Shown in pieces: positions 48,626 to 62,900 of a stretch of DNA of 64,000 nucleotides. The position numbers and the translations under genes were made by a program. The notes beneath the pieces were generated by a model. The model was not told where the DNA came from and searched no databases. It was given only the letters and a program-made list of their open reading frames with translations. The first letter of the stretch is position 1. Each line of letters starts with the position of its first letter. The stretch lies in NCBI GenBank assembly GCA_037039925.1, contig JAXRKP010000539.1:27501-91500 (forward strand), read 5' to 3'. The stretch comes from Doris montereyensis (taxonomy: Eukaryota > Mollusca > Gastropoda > Nudibranchia > Dorididae).

Positions 48626-50911
48626 GCAGATCAACCAAGGCAATGAAATGAAACTAGACATTTTGGAACTGTCCCTGTATGACCTAAATGTAACTTCCCC
48701 AAACACTCAAGCCTCCTGAATTCTGGTATTATTTCGTTTTTAAATCTACTCTCTTTTCAAACTAGATGTGATGTGAAATTGATGAAATAATAAATCCAAT
48801 GGGGTTTTCTTCACAGTTTGCATAGAATTGCACAACAAACACATTCAAAATCTTATCTATAAGATAAGTATAACTCAAAAGAAGAAATTGTATAATTCAT
48901 TAATTGAGATTTGATTAATTTTTATTTTCTTCACATTCTCATACAATACAGATATCACAAACATGATTTCCATGATTTCATTGTGAATGCAAATAATGTG
49001 CATTCTCCCTCAACATACAATTTAATGTGTTTAATTTATATCATATGCTACATTTAATTCATATTTCACAACAAAGGAAATAAACATTTCATATCACATT
49101 TAAAATATACAAACCCATCATAATATGCTTTATTCATGATAGTATATATGCTGTAGTGCAGTCTCAATCGTTCATGTGTAATCATTCTAACATTGTACAT
49201 GCAGTGGAAACCGGTTATAACCAAGTCGATAGGGGAGAGGTCACCATCCTGTTATAATCAATTCTCATTATTACTTACAAGTAGTTTGCAAGGGAAATAA
49301 CCTTAATTAAAGTCACATGTGGATAGCTTTATCAGAGAATATTAGCCAATGGTTAGGCCAGCCTTTTTTATGTATTAGATACACACTGTCCCCCTCTCTA
49401 TTAAGCCATCGTGCACTTCTAATACCTGCATTGCCTCAAAGTCAGTGTCAAAGAAATATTAGGGATTATTAGGCATAGATCTACAGTATACATACTCTTT
49501 TTGCTTCTCTAGTGTATTTCCCATACTGAGAGTCCTGTAACTGTTATAGTGGTTTTTCCCTTCCCAGTCTCTATAGTAAGTGTTATCAGAGGTTTAGTTT
49601 AATAGAGCCAAAGAGAATGGGGGAAAAGGTGGGGGGGGTGGCTAATGCTCCAAGTTATAACTGGTTTCCTGTTTATAACCCGTGCTGCTATAAGTCATGT
49701 CATGCCTACTGATTACACATAATGTGGATCTAATACATGTACCCTCAATAATAATATTAATAATGAGTGGCTAGTTAATGGGAAGTGTTCATAGTAATAG
49801 TAATAGTATACTCATACTGTAAGGTTCTATTTCTTCCTCTCTCTTTCACATCTGAATATTGGCTTTAATTTATTTATTTAATTTTACCCACATCGATAAC
49901 TAAGATAATCTCGGATTTTTGATAATTAATATTAATAATATTTCCATATTTTGCCTGGACTACCAAAACCCCGGAGATAACCGTAGTTACGGATGTCGGT
50001 GTAAGTGTAATCAAAATCCAAATAAAAAGATTTTGTCAGCGTCCACCATGTAGAGTGTTCTTGGAACAGGCCGGTTACTTGGGTTTTTTTTTTTGAAAAT
50101 ATTTACTATTAGTATTACTATTACTGGTAAATGTAAAAAGTAAGTTTATGGTATGTGATGTTGGTAACCCAAGGTAAAAGACCAAAAGGCGGACCTGAGG
50201 AAAGTGGCACTGAAGCAGAGAATTTTAACCGTCACATAAGGAAACAGAAAATGTTAGGGGAGGATAGCCTGGAAAAAGATCATTTCGGGCATCTGAACCC
50301 ATACACCTGAAGGTAGATGTAGAATGGGAACTGATAAAAGAAGAAAAAAAAGAAAGACATGTTACTAACTAAAATGTAGATTTAGTTGTCCAGGTAGACA
50401 GTAGATGAGGATAAATAATTGCCAATATTCACAATCACATGGACTTGAATAATTATATTTCTGTACTGAACTTCTTGGGTGATACAGGTGTATTTCAAAT
50501 CAGAAAAAAACACTATCTAGTGTACACAACCATGTTTCATTTCAAATGTCATTAATATGGGCATAGGGACATCCAAATATTATGACAAGATTTAGGAGTC
50601 TGCTGAGTATTCTTTTTTCCTTCTCAGAAGGATTTTTTTTCTCTTCCAGTGTATGCAAATTCTGTAAATAAAACAAATCCCCCAAAACAAACAAGCCACT
50701 TATCTCCCCTCTATCCCTCCCTCAGCAACAACCAAAACACTGATTTGTGTCTTTCTAAACAACTTCACTGATAAAATTGTGTATGTATATAGTACTAATA
50801 CGTGTTGCTGAGGAAGATGGTAAGACCGTAAGACTAGAGTTTTCACTGTTTAGTTTCCAACAAAGCAGACATTAAAGATTATAAACACATTCTGTCAAAT
50901 ATCTTCCGGTC
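48626..50911. other. Downstream of EXOC3, intergenic
   Basis: AT-rich, with the fold-back at 49,884-50,004. No clear AATAAA on the EXOC3 strand close to the stop codon, so the 3' UTR end is not placed. Confidence 0.45.
49884..50004. repeat. Fold-back repeat
   Basis: TTACCCACATCGATAACTAA at the left and, as reverse complement of the right end, TTACACCGACATCCGTAACT followed by ACGGTTATCTCCGG. Imperfect inverted arms of about 30 bp. The right-arm reading matches the SINE tail at 41,901 (ACATCC.AACTACGGT.ATCT). Confidence 0.65.
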
Positions 50912-50989
50912 TTATTGTGCAAGCTCTGAGAAAATGCCTTTGGGTTTTGGCCTGGATGGATCGTCCTCTCCCAATGTATCAAGAGCAAG
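50912..50989 (-). CDS. EXOC3: EXOC3 last exon
   Basis: Acceptor TTTTCCAG. Reads LALDTLGEDDPSRPKPKGIF then SELAQ and stop TAA (50,912-50,914). Phase 0, as required by the previous exon. It matches the ETLEQG...PLFKDI-type end of Sec6. It is separated from the penultimate exon by the 4.6-kb minisatellite. Confidence 0.82.
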   Translation of the reverse strand, partial: LALDTLGEDDPSRPKPKGIFSELAQ

Positions 50990-53900
50990 CTGGAAAAGAA
51001 AGAGAAGAAGAAAAAAAAGAAACACAACATTGAACTCACAGAAACAATGAGAAAATTATTCATATCAAATCTAAAGGAAACTCACACCTTGTGAAGAGAT
51101 ACACAATTAATGTTTGCATAGCTGCCAACCTTTTCAAATCCAAAAAACAGATTCTGAATGAACTAATTCTTTGCATGGCATCCTGTAATATTCCAGAAAA
51201 TATGGCTTGACTTGAACTCCTTTAAGGTTCAAAAAATGGCCTATCTAAGTGTGACGGTAGTTTTTTTAACTCATGATGAGGTCTCCGGACTTTCAACCTG
51301 ATCTCCCAAAAGTTAACTTAGGGTGTTGTTGTTCTTTTAAGTTAACCTCATATGTGCACTTTTCAAGGTAAATACAGACGTATGGCTTATTATAGATTTG
51401 GACATCCTGTAATATTTCAGAAAAAAGGGATTATAAAATCACATATCTGACTTGAATCATCATATAATAAAGTACTATGTGTGTTATTACAATGAATCAT
51501 CATATAACTTTGCTGAAATACAATGAATCATCATATAATAAAGTACTATGTTGGCCTACAATGAATCATCTAAGAAATACAATGAATCATCATATAATAA
51601 AGACGTGTAGGTAAGGAAATACAATGAATCATCATATAATAAAGTACTATGTTTTTAAGGAAATACAATGAATCATCATATAATAAAGATGTAAGGAAAT
51701 ACAATGAATCATCATATAATAAAGTACTAGGTGGGGTAAGGAAATACAATGAATTCAACTAACTGTGTGGGGTAAGGAAATACAATGAATCATCATATAA
51801 TAAAGTACTAACTGTGTGGGGTAAGGAAATGCAATGAATCATCAAAATAAGGAAATCAATGAATCATCCGTACAATGAAATCTTATGTGTGTGGGGTAAG
51901 GAAATACAAATGAATCATCATATTAAAGTTCTTTTAATGAATCATCATATAATAAAGTGCTATGTGTGTGGGGTAAGGAAATACAATGAATCATCATATA
52001 ATAAAGTACTATGCGGTGGGGTGAAATACAATGAATCATCTTTATCGTTGTGGGGGTAAGGAAATACAATGAATCACAGTTTACGTGTGGGGTAAGGTAC
52101 AATGGCTTATTAAGGAAATACAATGAATCATCATATAATAAAGTACATCGTGTGGGGGTGGGGAAAACAATGAATCATCATATAATAAAGTACTATGCTG
52201 AAATACAATGAATCATCATATAATAAAGTACTATGCGTGGGGGTAAGGAAATACAATGAATCATCATATAATAAAGTACTATGTGTAAGGAAATACAATG
52301 AATCATCATATAATAAAGTAAGGTAGGAAATACAATGAATCATCATATAATAAAGTACTATGCGTGTGGGGTAAGGAAATACAATGAATCATCATATAAT
52401 AAAGAATGAATCATCATATAATAAAGTACTATGCGTGTGGGGTAAGGAAATACAATGAATCATCATATAATCAAGTACTATGTGTGTGGGGTAAGGAAAT
52501 ACAATGAATCATCATATAATAAAGTACTATGTGTGTGGGGTAAGGAAATACAATGAATCATCATATAATAAAGTACTATGCGTGTGGGGTAAGGGAAATA
52601 CAATGAATCATCATATAATAAAGTACTATATAAGGAAATACAAATGAATCATCATATAATAAAGTACTATGTGTGAACTATGGTAAGGAAATACAATGAA
52701 TCATCATATAATAAAGTACTATGCGTGGGTAAGGAAATACAATGAATCATCATATAATAAAGTACTATGTGTGTGGGTAAGGAAATACAATGAATCATCA
52801 TATAATAAAGTACTATGCGTGTGGGGTAAGGAAATACAATGAATCATCATATAATAAAGTACTATGTGTGGGTAAGGAAATACAATGAAAGTACTAATAC
52901 AATGAATCATCATATAATAAAGTACTTCGTGTGGGGTAAGGAAATGCAATGAATCATCAGTACTATGCGTGTGGGGTATGGAAATACAATGAATCATCAT
53001 ATAATAAAGTACTATGCGTGTGGGGTAAGGAAATACAATGAATCATCATATAATAAAGTACTGTGTGGGGTAAGGAAATACAATGAATCATCATATAATA
53101 AAACTAACTGTGGGGTAAGGAAATGCAATGAATCATCATATAATAAAGTGCTAATGTGTGTGGGGTAAGGAAATACAATGAATCATCATATAATAAAGTG
53201 CTATGTGTGTGGGGTAAGGAAATACAATGAATCATCATATAATAAAGTACTATGTGTGTGGGGTAAGGAAATACAATGAATCATCATATAATAAAGTACT
53301 ATGTGTGTGGGGTAAGGAAATACAATGAATCATCATATAATAAAGTACTATGTGTGTGGGGAAATACAATGAATCATCATATAATAAAGTACTACGTGTG
53401 TGGGGTAAGGAAATACAATGAATCATCATATAATAAAGTACTATGCGTGTGGGGTAAGGAAATACAATGAATCATCATATAATAAAGTACTATGCGTGTG
53501 GGGTAAGGAAATACAATGAATCATCAATGAATCACAATGAATCATATAATAAAGTACTATGCGTGTGGGGTAAGGAAATACAATGAATCATCATATAATA
53601 AAGTACTATGCGTGTGGGGTAAGGAAATACAATGAATCATCATATAATAAAGTACTAGTAAGGAAATACAATGAATCATCATATAATGTACTATGCGTGG
53701 GGTAAGGAAATACAATGAATCATCATATAATAAAGTACTATGCGTGTGGGGTAAGGAAATACAATGAATCATCATATAATAAAGTACTATGCGTGTGGGG
53801 TAAGGAAATACAATGAATCATCATATAATAAAGTACTATGCGTGTGGGGTAATACAATGAATCATCATATAATAAAGTACTATGTGGTGTGGGGTAAGGA

Positions 53901-56900
53901 AATACAATGAATCATCATATAATAAAGTACTATGCGTGTGGGGTAAGGGAAATACAATGAATCATCATATAATAAAGTACTATGCGTGTGGGGTAAGGAA
54001 ATACAATGAATCATCATATAATAAAGTACTATGCGTGTGGGGTAAGGAAATACAATGAATCATCATATAATAAGTACTATGCGTGTGGGGTAAGGAAATA
54101 CAATGAATCATCATATAATCAAGTACTATGCGTGTGGGGTAAGGAAATACAATGAATCATCATATAATAAAGTATTATGCGTGTGGGGTAAGGAAATACA
54201 AATAATCATCATATAATAAAGTACTATGCGTGTGGGGTAAGGAAATACAATGAATCATCATATAATAAAGTATATATGCGTGTGGGGTAAGGAAATACAA
54301 TGAATCATCATATAATAAAAATAATCAATGAATCATCATATAATAAAGTACTAACTGTGTGGGGTAAGGAAATACAATGAATCATCATATAATAAAGTAC
54401 TATGCGTGTGGGGTAAGGAAATACAATGAATCATCATATAATAAAGTACTATGCGTGTGGGGTAAGGAAATACAATGAATCATCATATAATAAAGTACTA
54501 TGCGTGTGGGGTAAGGAAATACAATGAATCATCATATAATAAAGTACTATGCGTGTGGGGTAAGGAAATACAATGAATCATCATATAATAACTAGCGTGT
54601 GGGAGTAAGGGAAATACTATGCGTGTGGGGGTAAGGAAATACAATGAATCATCATATAATAAAGTACTATGCGTGTGGGGTAAGGAAATACAATGAATCA
54701 TCATATAATAAAGTACTATGCGTGTGGGGTAAGGAAATACAATGAATCATCATATAATAAAGTACTATGTGTGTGGGGTAAGGAAATACAATGAATCATC
54801 ATATAATAAAGTACTATGCGTGTGGGGTAAGGAAATACAATGAATCATCATATAATAAAGTACTATAATACAAGAATCATCATATAATAAAGTACTATGC
54901 GTGTGGGGTAAGGAAATACAATGAATCATCATATAATAAAGTACTACAATGAATCATCATATAATAAAGTGTGGGGTAAGGAAATACAATGAATCATCAT
55001 ATAATAAAGTACTATGTGTGTGGGGTAAGGAAATACAATGAATCATCATATAATAAAGTACTATGCGTGTGGGGTAAGGAAATACAATGAATCATCATAT
55101 AATAAAGTACTATGTGTGTAAGGAAATACAATGAATCATCATATAATAAAGTACTATGCGTGTGGGGGGGAAATACAATGAATCATCATATAATAAAGTA
55201 CTATCGTGTGGGGTAAGGAAATACAATGAATCATCATATAATAAAAGTACTATGCGTGTGGGGTAAGGAAATACAATGAATCATCATATAATAAAGTACT
55301 ATGCGTGTGGGGTAAGGAAATACAATGAATCATCATATAATAAAGTACTATGCGTGTGGGGTAAGGAAATACAATGAATCATCATATAATAAAGTACTAT
55401 GCGTGTGGGGTAAGGAAATACAATGAATCATCATAATAATAAAGAAATACAATGAATCATCATATAATGTACTATGTGTGGGGTAAGGAAATACAATGAA
55501 TCATCATATAATAAAAGTACTATGTGTGTGGGGTAAGGAAATACAATGAATCATCATATAATAAAGTACTATGCGTGTGGGGTAAGGAAATACAATGAAT
55601 CATCATATAATAAAGTACTATGCGTGTGGGGTAAGGAAATACAATGAATCATCATATAATAAAGTACTATGTGTGTGGGGTAAGGAAATACAATGAATCA
55701 TCATATAATAAAGTACTATGTGTGGGGTAAGGAAATACAATGAATCATCATATAATAAAGTACTATGCGTGTGGGGTAAGGAAATACAATGAATCATCAT
55801 ATAATAAAGTACTATGCGTGTGGGGTAAGGAAATACAAGAATCATCCTATGTGTGTGTGGGGTAAGGAAATACAATGAATCATCATATAATAAAGTACTA
55901 TGCGTGTGGGGTAAGGAAATACAATGAATCATCATATAATAAAGTACTATGTGTGTGGGGTAAGGAAATACAATGAATCATCATATAATAAAGTACTATG
56001 CGTGTAGGGTAAGGAAATACAATGAATCATCATATAATAAAGCTATGCGTGTGGGGTAAGGAAATACTATCGGTGCCACGTGCGGAAGCTTCGTACACAG
56101 CGGAACGAGATTATTGACCCATATTGAGGTCAGCCGGCAGGTTAGCCTTACATTACAAGAGTTAAGCCTCTTCACTCTACTTCCCTCACTCTATAGTGAA
56201 ATCCTACTGAAAACCTTCCCAATAACAGCCTGATGTTTGTACGCACCTGTCTGGCATCAGATCGACTGGTGTCACCGCGACACAGGATAAAGTTGACCAA
56301 CTGTTCCATGCGAATGTCAGGGTACTTCTGAGCAAAGCCCTGGTGATGGTAACATTACACAAACAAAATTTAGTCACTTTCTGCAGTTTGTCAAACAAAG
56401 AACTAAGAAATTAGTCAGTTTTCTCAAACTATGTATATTACGTAGTGAGAGGGGATTCAATTTGTATGTAAAAAGAAAAAAAGAAAGCATTAGCTATGAA
56501 CAATAGGATTTACTCATTGACATACATGGAAGGTACGTGTTCTTATCTCACTCCTGCATGGATAACTCTGTGACTAGACAATGTTCGACATTTTGAAATC
56601 TTGGGAAAAGAAAAAAAACCCTAACTTTAAAAAAAAAAAACGTACAGGCACACCCATTACGTACAAGTCCATAATAGAATTTAACAAAATAAAATGGGTA
56701 GCTAGGTCTTTCCAGACTCGGTAAAAGTAAAAGTGACGTGGAAAGCAATGGCAACAATGACATTATGCCGTACATCAAGAACAATCAGGACTGCTCCTGA
56801 TCTTCCTACACTCAACTCTGTGTATTGAGCTCACTTTGCTTTTACTTTACATTACGTAATAAATAAATACACATACACCCCATACACATTCACATACCAT

Positions 56901-59900
56901 TGTGTACAAATTATACATTAATTCATTCTTTCTTTCAAAACAAAAAGAAATCTGAGTGTGACAATCTCAAATTAACAAAACGAGTTTTGCTTAGCTTGAG
57001 AAATAGTCAGAAAAACAAACAAAAGAAATAAATGGTGACTACCATTATTTCTAAAGACAACATGGAGCTGTCCTTCAACCGCAAACCCTCGGCCAGTGCT
57101 GGGAGAACATCGAACAAAGATACATCCTGCAAAAGGAAGAACATTGTTAGGTCCAAAAATAGTATCAGACTTGAAATTTTGGGGTTTTTACTTGTATTTT
57201 GGTTTTCATTTTTTGTCATGTTCCTTTTTTGTAGGCGTGTTTTTTGTTGTTGTCGCTATTTTATGTTCATTCAAGTCTTGGTGGCCTCAGAGTTTGTGTA
57301 AAAAAACTTTTGCATTTGTCGAAACCCTATTTTAAACAAACTGCACAGAACTGTCTATTATAAAAAAATCGTTTACGTATACACAAAACAAATAAGATAA
57401 GGGTACGTCATCTACATCACGGGTCCTGACATTTTTCAGTTCCTTTCCCATAAGAAGATTTTTTGTCACATCAACCATATCTAGGAGGAAAAAAAAAGTC
57501 ATCACATGAAATAATGGTGATTAATATTTGCGCTCCATTCACATGGCTTGTCCAATGTCAGATCTCCAGCTTGCAAAAAGAAAAAGTCTGTAACTAGAGA
57601 AGGAAAACTCCATCTGCACTCTTATCGGATGAAACATTGTTAGACGTTTTGAGAATCAGATCAAGTGTAAAGTTATACTGTTATTGTTTCCCCCTGAAAT
57701 CTCATGTAGCAAAATGTATGATTTTAAGATAGGCGTAACCAGATAACTCTCATGTGAAGTTGTAGTTATAGGTCCCTGTTTAGAAGTGATATAAACGATA
57801 ATAAGTGACAAATCCACTTAAAATAAAAACTTTCAAAAGACTTATGAAAATACATGGCCTTGCATAATTTTCATGCAACAAATTGTAACTTCGACCTAAA
57901 GATAGAAACAATAAAATAATTTTTTAAAAATGACCTGTGTGAAGTAATAGGACCCTCATGCAGCAAAACATAAACTTGATTTTAAGATAGAAACAATACT
58001 AATATTAAAAAAACACATGTCAAGTTATACGTCCCTGCAAGTCTCAAGCAGCAAAACATAACTTTGATTTGAAAATGAGATACAATACAAGAGTCCTTCA
58101 AACATGTATACCATTACAATATCAATAATTCCACACTGGATGCGGCTCTATTGTGGCCATTATCATCATTACTAAAAAGTCAACCTACGACAGTTGGCCG
58201 TCCTATGAACAGTTCTCCTCCCTCTGTAAAAAACAACAGCGGAAAGGGAAGTTAAACAAAACATTAGAAACATAAGGCCAATAGAACTGAGCCCCAAGGA
58301 GTTGCATTTTATCCGTGTATACTGTGTTAAGGACAATAGGAGATAGATACAGGATATTGTATTTCAATCACAAGTGTTGCTTCCCAGACGTAGTTAGAGC
58401 TCGTTTGAATTTTTTTTTTGGTAAAGTAAGCTCCGTATTCAGCTGAAAGATATCATAGCCTATCATAACTAGAATTCAAACCATAACCTCATGTCTTGAT
58501 ATCTACTAACACTAGACTGAGGTGTAAATACCTAACACTAGACTGAGATGTAAGTGCCTAACACAAGACTTAGGTGTAAGTGCCTAACACAAGACTTAAA
58601 TGTAAGTGCCTAACACAAGACTGAGATGTAAGTGCCTAACACTAGACTGAGATGTAAGTGCCTAACACAAGACTGAAAAATAGTGCCTAACACAAGACTT
58701 AGGTGTAAGTGCCTAACACTAAACTGAGGTGTAAGTGCCTAACACAAGGCTTAGGTGTAAGTGCCTAACACAAGACTTAGAGGTGTAAGTGCCTAACACA
58801 AGACTGAAATGTAAGTGCCTAACACAAGACTAACACAAGACTGATGTAAGTGCCTAACACTAGACTGAGATGTAAGTGCCTAACACAAGACTGAAATGTA
58901 AGTGCCTAACACAGAAGACTGAGAGACTGAGATGTAAGTGTCTAACACAAGACTGATATAAGTAAGTGCCTAACACAAGACTGAGGTGTAAGTGCCTAAC
59001 ACTAGACTGATATAAGTAAGTGCCTAACACAAGACTGAGGTGTAAGTGCCTAACACTAGACTGAGGTGTAAGTGAATAACACAAGATTGAGGTGTAAGTG
59101 CCTAACACTAGAATTAGGTGTAAGTGCCTAACACTAGACTGAGATGCAAGTGCCTAACACAAGACTGAGATGTAAGTTCCTAACACTAGACTGAGATGCA
59201 AGTGCCTAACACTAGATTGAGGTGCAAGTGCCTAACACTAGACTGAGATGCAAGTGCCTAACACTAGACTGAGATGCAAGTGCCTAACACTAGACTGAGA
59301 TGCAAGTGCCTAACACTAGACTGAGATGCAAGTGCCTAACACTAGACTGAGATGCAAGTGCCTAACACTAGACTGAGATGCAAGTGCTTAACATTAGACT
59401 GAGGTGCAAGTGCCTAACACAAGACTGAGATGTAAGTGCCTAACACAAGACTGAGGTGTAAGTGCCTAACACAAGACTGAGATGTAAGTGCCTAACACAA
59501 GACTGAGATAAGTAAGTGCTAACAGAAACAGAAGACTGACTGATGTAAGTGTCTAACACAAGACTGATATAAGTAAGTGCCTAACACTAGACTGAGGTGT
59601 AAGTGCATAACACAAGACTGAGGTGTAAGTGCCTAACACAAGACTTAGGTGTAAGTGCCTAACACTAGACTGAGATGCAAGTGCCTAACACTACATTGAG
59701 GTGCAAGTGCCTAACACTAGACTGAGATGTAAATGCCTAACACTAGACTGAGATGTAAGTGTATAACACAAGACTGAGATGCCTAACACACGACTGAGGT
59801 GTAAGTGCCTAACACTAGACTGAGATGCAAGTGCCTAACACTAGACTGAGGTGTAAATGCCTAACACTAGACTGAGATGTAAGTGCCTAACACTAGACTG

Positions 59901-62900
59901 AGGTGTAAGTGCCTAACACTAGACTGAGATGTAAGTGCCTAATACTAGACTGAGGTGTAACTGCCTAACACTAGACTGAGGTGTAAGTGCCTAACACAAG
60001 ACTGAGGTGTAAGAGCCTAACACTAGACTGAGATGTAAGTGCCTAACACTAGACTGAAATGTAAGTGCATAACACTACGCTGAGATGTAAGTGCCTACCA
60101 CTAGACTGAGATGTAAGTGCCTAACACAAGACTAAGATGTAAGTGCCTAACACAAGACTGAAGTGTAAGTGCTTAGCACAAGACTGAAATGTAAGTGCCT
60201 AACACAAGACTGCGATATAAGTGCCTAACACTAGACTGAGGTGTAAGTGCCTAACACAAGACTGAGATGTAAGTGCCTAACATTAGACTGAGGTGTAATT
60301 GCCTAACACAAGACCATTAGCACCACAAATCTAAAATAAACAACCCATTATCTCTAGCATATTTTTTTGCCATTCAGGAAGTATTTCTGATTGACAATCA
60401 CAAGAGATTAGCTACATAAAGATATTAATGAGATAGGCTGCTACTTTCATAATGAATAAATTAAAGACAAAAGATTGTGAGAATTTTTTTTACCAGCTTT
60501 TGGAGACATGTCCGTGAACTGGGATTTGATTTGCTCCGCTTCGCTGCAGATTTGTTCGGCAGACAACCTGCGCTCTTCATAATTCTTAAAGAAAGTTTTC
60601 TGAAATTGATAAAAAACAAATTTTTAAAAAATCTATGGCAATGATATAGCTTTCTTACTTTTGCCTCCAGTTATTACAGATAATTTCAGCAGGGTAGGGT
60701 TCAAATGCCTAGCATGGCTGACCAGTATTTAAACAATCTGATTGGTGGCTTTTTTAGAATCCATATTTTTACCAAATCAGAATGCTAGATTTGCGACTAT
60801 TTTTTGAGTCCAGATTTTCACCAAATCAGAAATGGCTTTAGAAATTTTCACCAATACAAATATTGATTCTCGACACAGATAGCTGGACATTAGAAAATTT
60901 TGTCAAGAAATTGTAATAATGCTCTTTATACATTTTAATACATTGAAAAACAATACAATCTGGCTCATAGGAATCATGCATATATGCAGCCAAATAGAAT
61001 ACAACAGAAACCTACCTTGACAGCAAAGACTTGACATACTCCTTGACCACCCTGCGTTGACCTTTGAAGAGGAGAATTTCAAACATGGTTGGCTTGAGAT
61101 GGAGAAAATCAAGGTAGTAATCCGCCCAGGTGGCTGTGATGGTTTGCACGCTATTGGCATTTGACATCCTGAACAGTGAAATGAGACATCAATTGTTTTA
61201 AAAATAATACCTGTGTCTCATGTGTCTGAATCAGTCATAAGAGGGTATTTGATTTAGAATCTCTATGGCCCTTTTGAATCGCAATTTACAAAGAAAATTT
61301 CTGTAAATCAGGATAGCTCTAAAATATTTCAAAGAACAGTGAACTTCTCTGGAAACCTCAAGAATCATTTTAAAATCCAAAACAGCTAACAACAACTGCT
61401 TTGTGCATATATTATGACACCATTTTCCCTTAAAATATAAGGTGATCAGTACTTACTATGATAATGATAAGTATTATCAATAGAGGAACACAGAGTAGAT
61501 CTTGATATATAGGCAGCAACAGAAACCCTCAAATGCCACCACCCCCTCCCCAAACCCATATTCTCCCCGACTCCACTAACAAAAAAACAAAAACTTTAGA
61601 AAGACAATTTTCACTACAATTGTTATAAAAGATTTAAGGCATACTGTTATAAAGAAAATTCAAATCTTCATCTTTTCCTAAAAAATAAACAGTATGGGAA
61701 AAAATATTCAGACATGTTCATGCCAGACATGGAATTCTTGAACTACAGAAAAAAACAAAGATGAACATAGAAGTTTAAAAAATAAAAAATAAGGAGAAAA
61801 CAATAAAAGTTTAGATAATAATAACATTGTCTAGAGACTGACAACTAAAAATAGAATACTGTACCAATTTCTGGTCATCAGATCATTAAGGCAGTTGCTG
61901 TTTTTGCAGATCTATGAAAAGCTCTCCCAACATGACTTCACAGCTGCAAATATACACAACAGTAAAGAAATAATGTAGTGTATCACAATTATAATTGTTC
62001 TCTTTACTCAAACCTAGAACAAACGAAGAATTTGATAACCACAGGGGAAAAACTAATTGTCACAGAACCATATTCTTTTGGGGATGTCCCATGTAATATA
62101 CGAATAACATAAGATTCCAGACCACATGACTAAACAGCGCATAACTATTTGCCAATGTATTAGGATATTATGATAAACACAGTCCGCAATGCCCTAACAA
62201 AGCTTTCCAAATTTTTTTATTTTTTTTAACAAGATTGCGGACATACAAGTAATAGATTTTCATTGACTATATGCAGTACAACTAGTACAAGTAATTTTTT
62301 TTTAGTTTGTCCCTAGAAAGTCAACATTTTTAAATGCACTAGTAATATAACAAAAGTGATAAGCAACAAAAAGTCCAGTGAAGAAAACAGAATTGCTTTA
62401 ATGGAGCTATTACCTAATGTTATTTATCAATTCTGATTTCACTACATTATGTCTCCTTTGACCTTTTGTACTGTAATAACAAAATGTTACAGTAAAAAAA
62501 CATGATCCATTAGTAGGATGCCAAAGGAGACTTTCATACACATAAACTGATTGTCCCAAATGTGCATATTTGCGACCAAATCTGTTCTCCTTGTGGTTTT
62601 CATTGGAACACAAAATCTGAGCACAAATCCGTTTTCACCATTTTTCACTGTTTTCAAATGCAGAACTCTTTTGCTAAAGAATATTGATATCAAATTCTTC
62701 TTTGTTGATGGATTTTAATGAATGTAGTATGCTTATTTGAAAGTACTCAGAATTGAACCAATCTTTAATTTTGTGGGTATAAAAAACACCAAATCTCGGA
62801 CATTTTCATGGGGTGGCTCTGAAAACTACAAAACAATAGCAAGCATGCCATGAATAAATGAAAATTGTTTTGCTCAGTGATTTCAAACTCAAATTTTGAG

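Noticed and set aside
52131..55935. Many minus- and plus-strand ORFs of 60-105 codons with repeated MMIHCISLPH / MNHHIIKYYV motifs
   Set aside because: They are translations of the 49-bp satellite in different frames, not a repeat-protein gene.
51454..56069. CRISPR-like appearance of regularly repeated units
   Set aside because: Units are head to tail without unique spacers, and the DNA is animal. This is a minisatellite.
57410..57485. Acceptor-like CTAG followed by MVDVTKNLLMGKELKNV on the minus strand
   Set aside because: Flanking EXOC3 exons join in phase with correct spacing without it, so at most an alternative exon.
60903..61160. 85-codon minus-strand ORF starting MPIACKPSQP
   Set aside because: Out-of-frame shadow of the real EXOC3 exon at 61,016-61,168.
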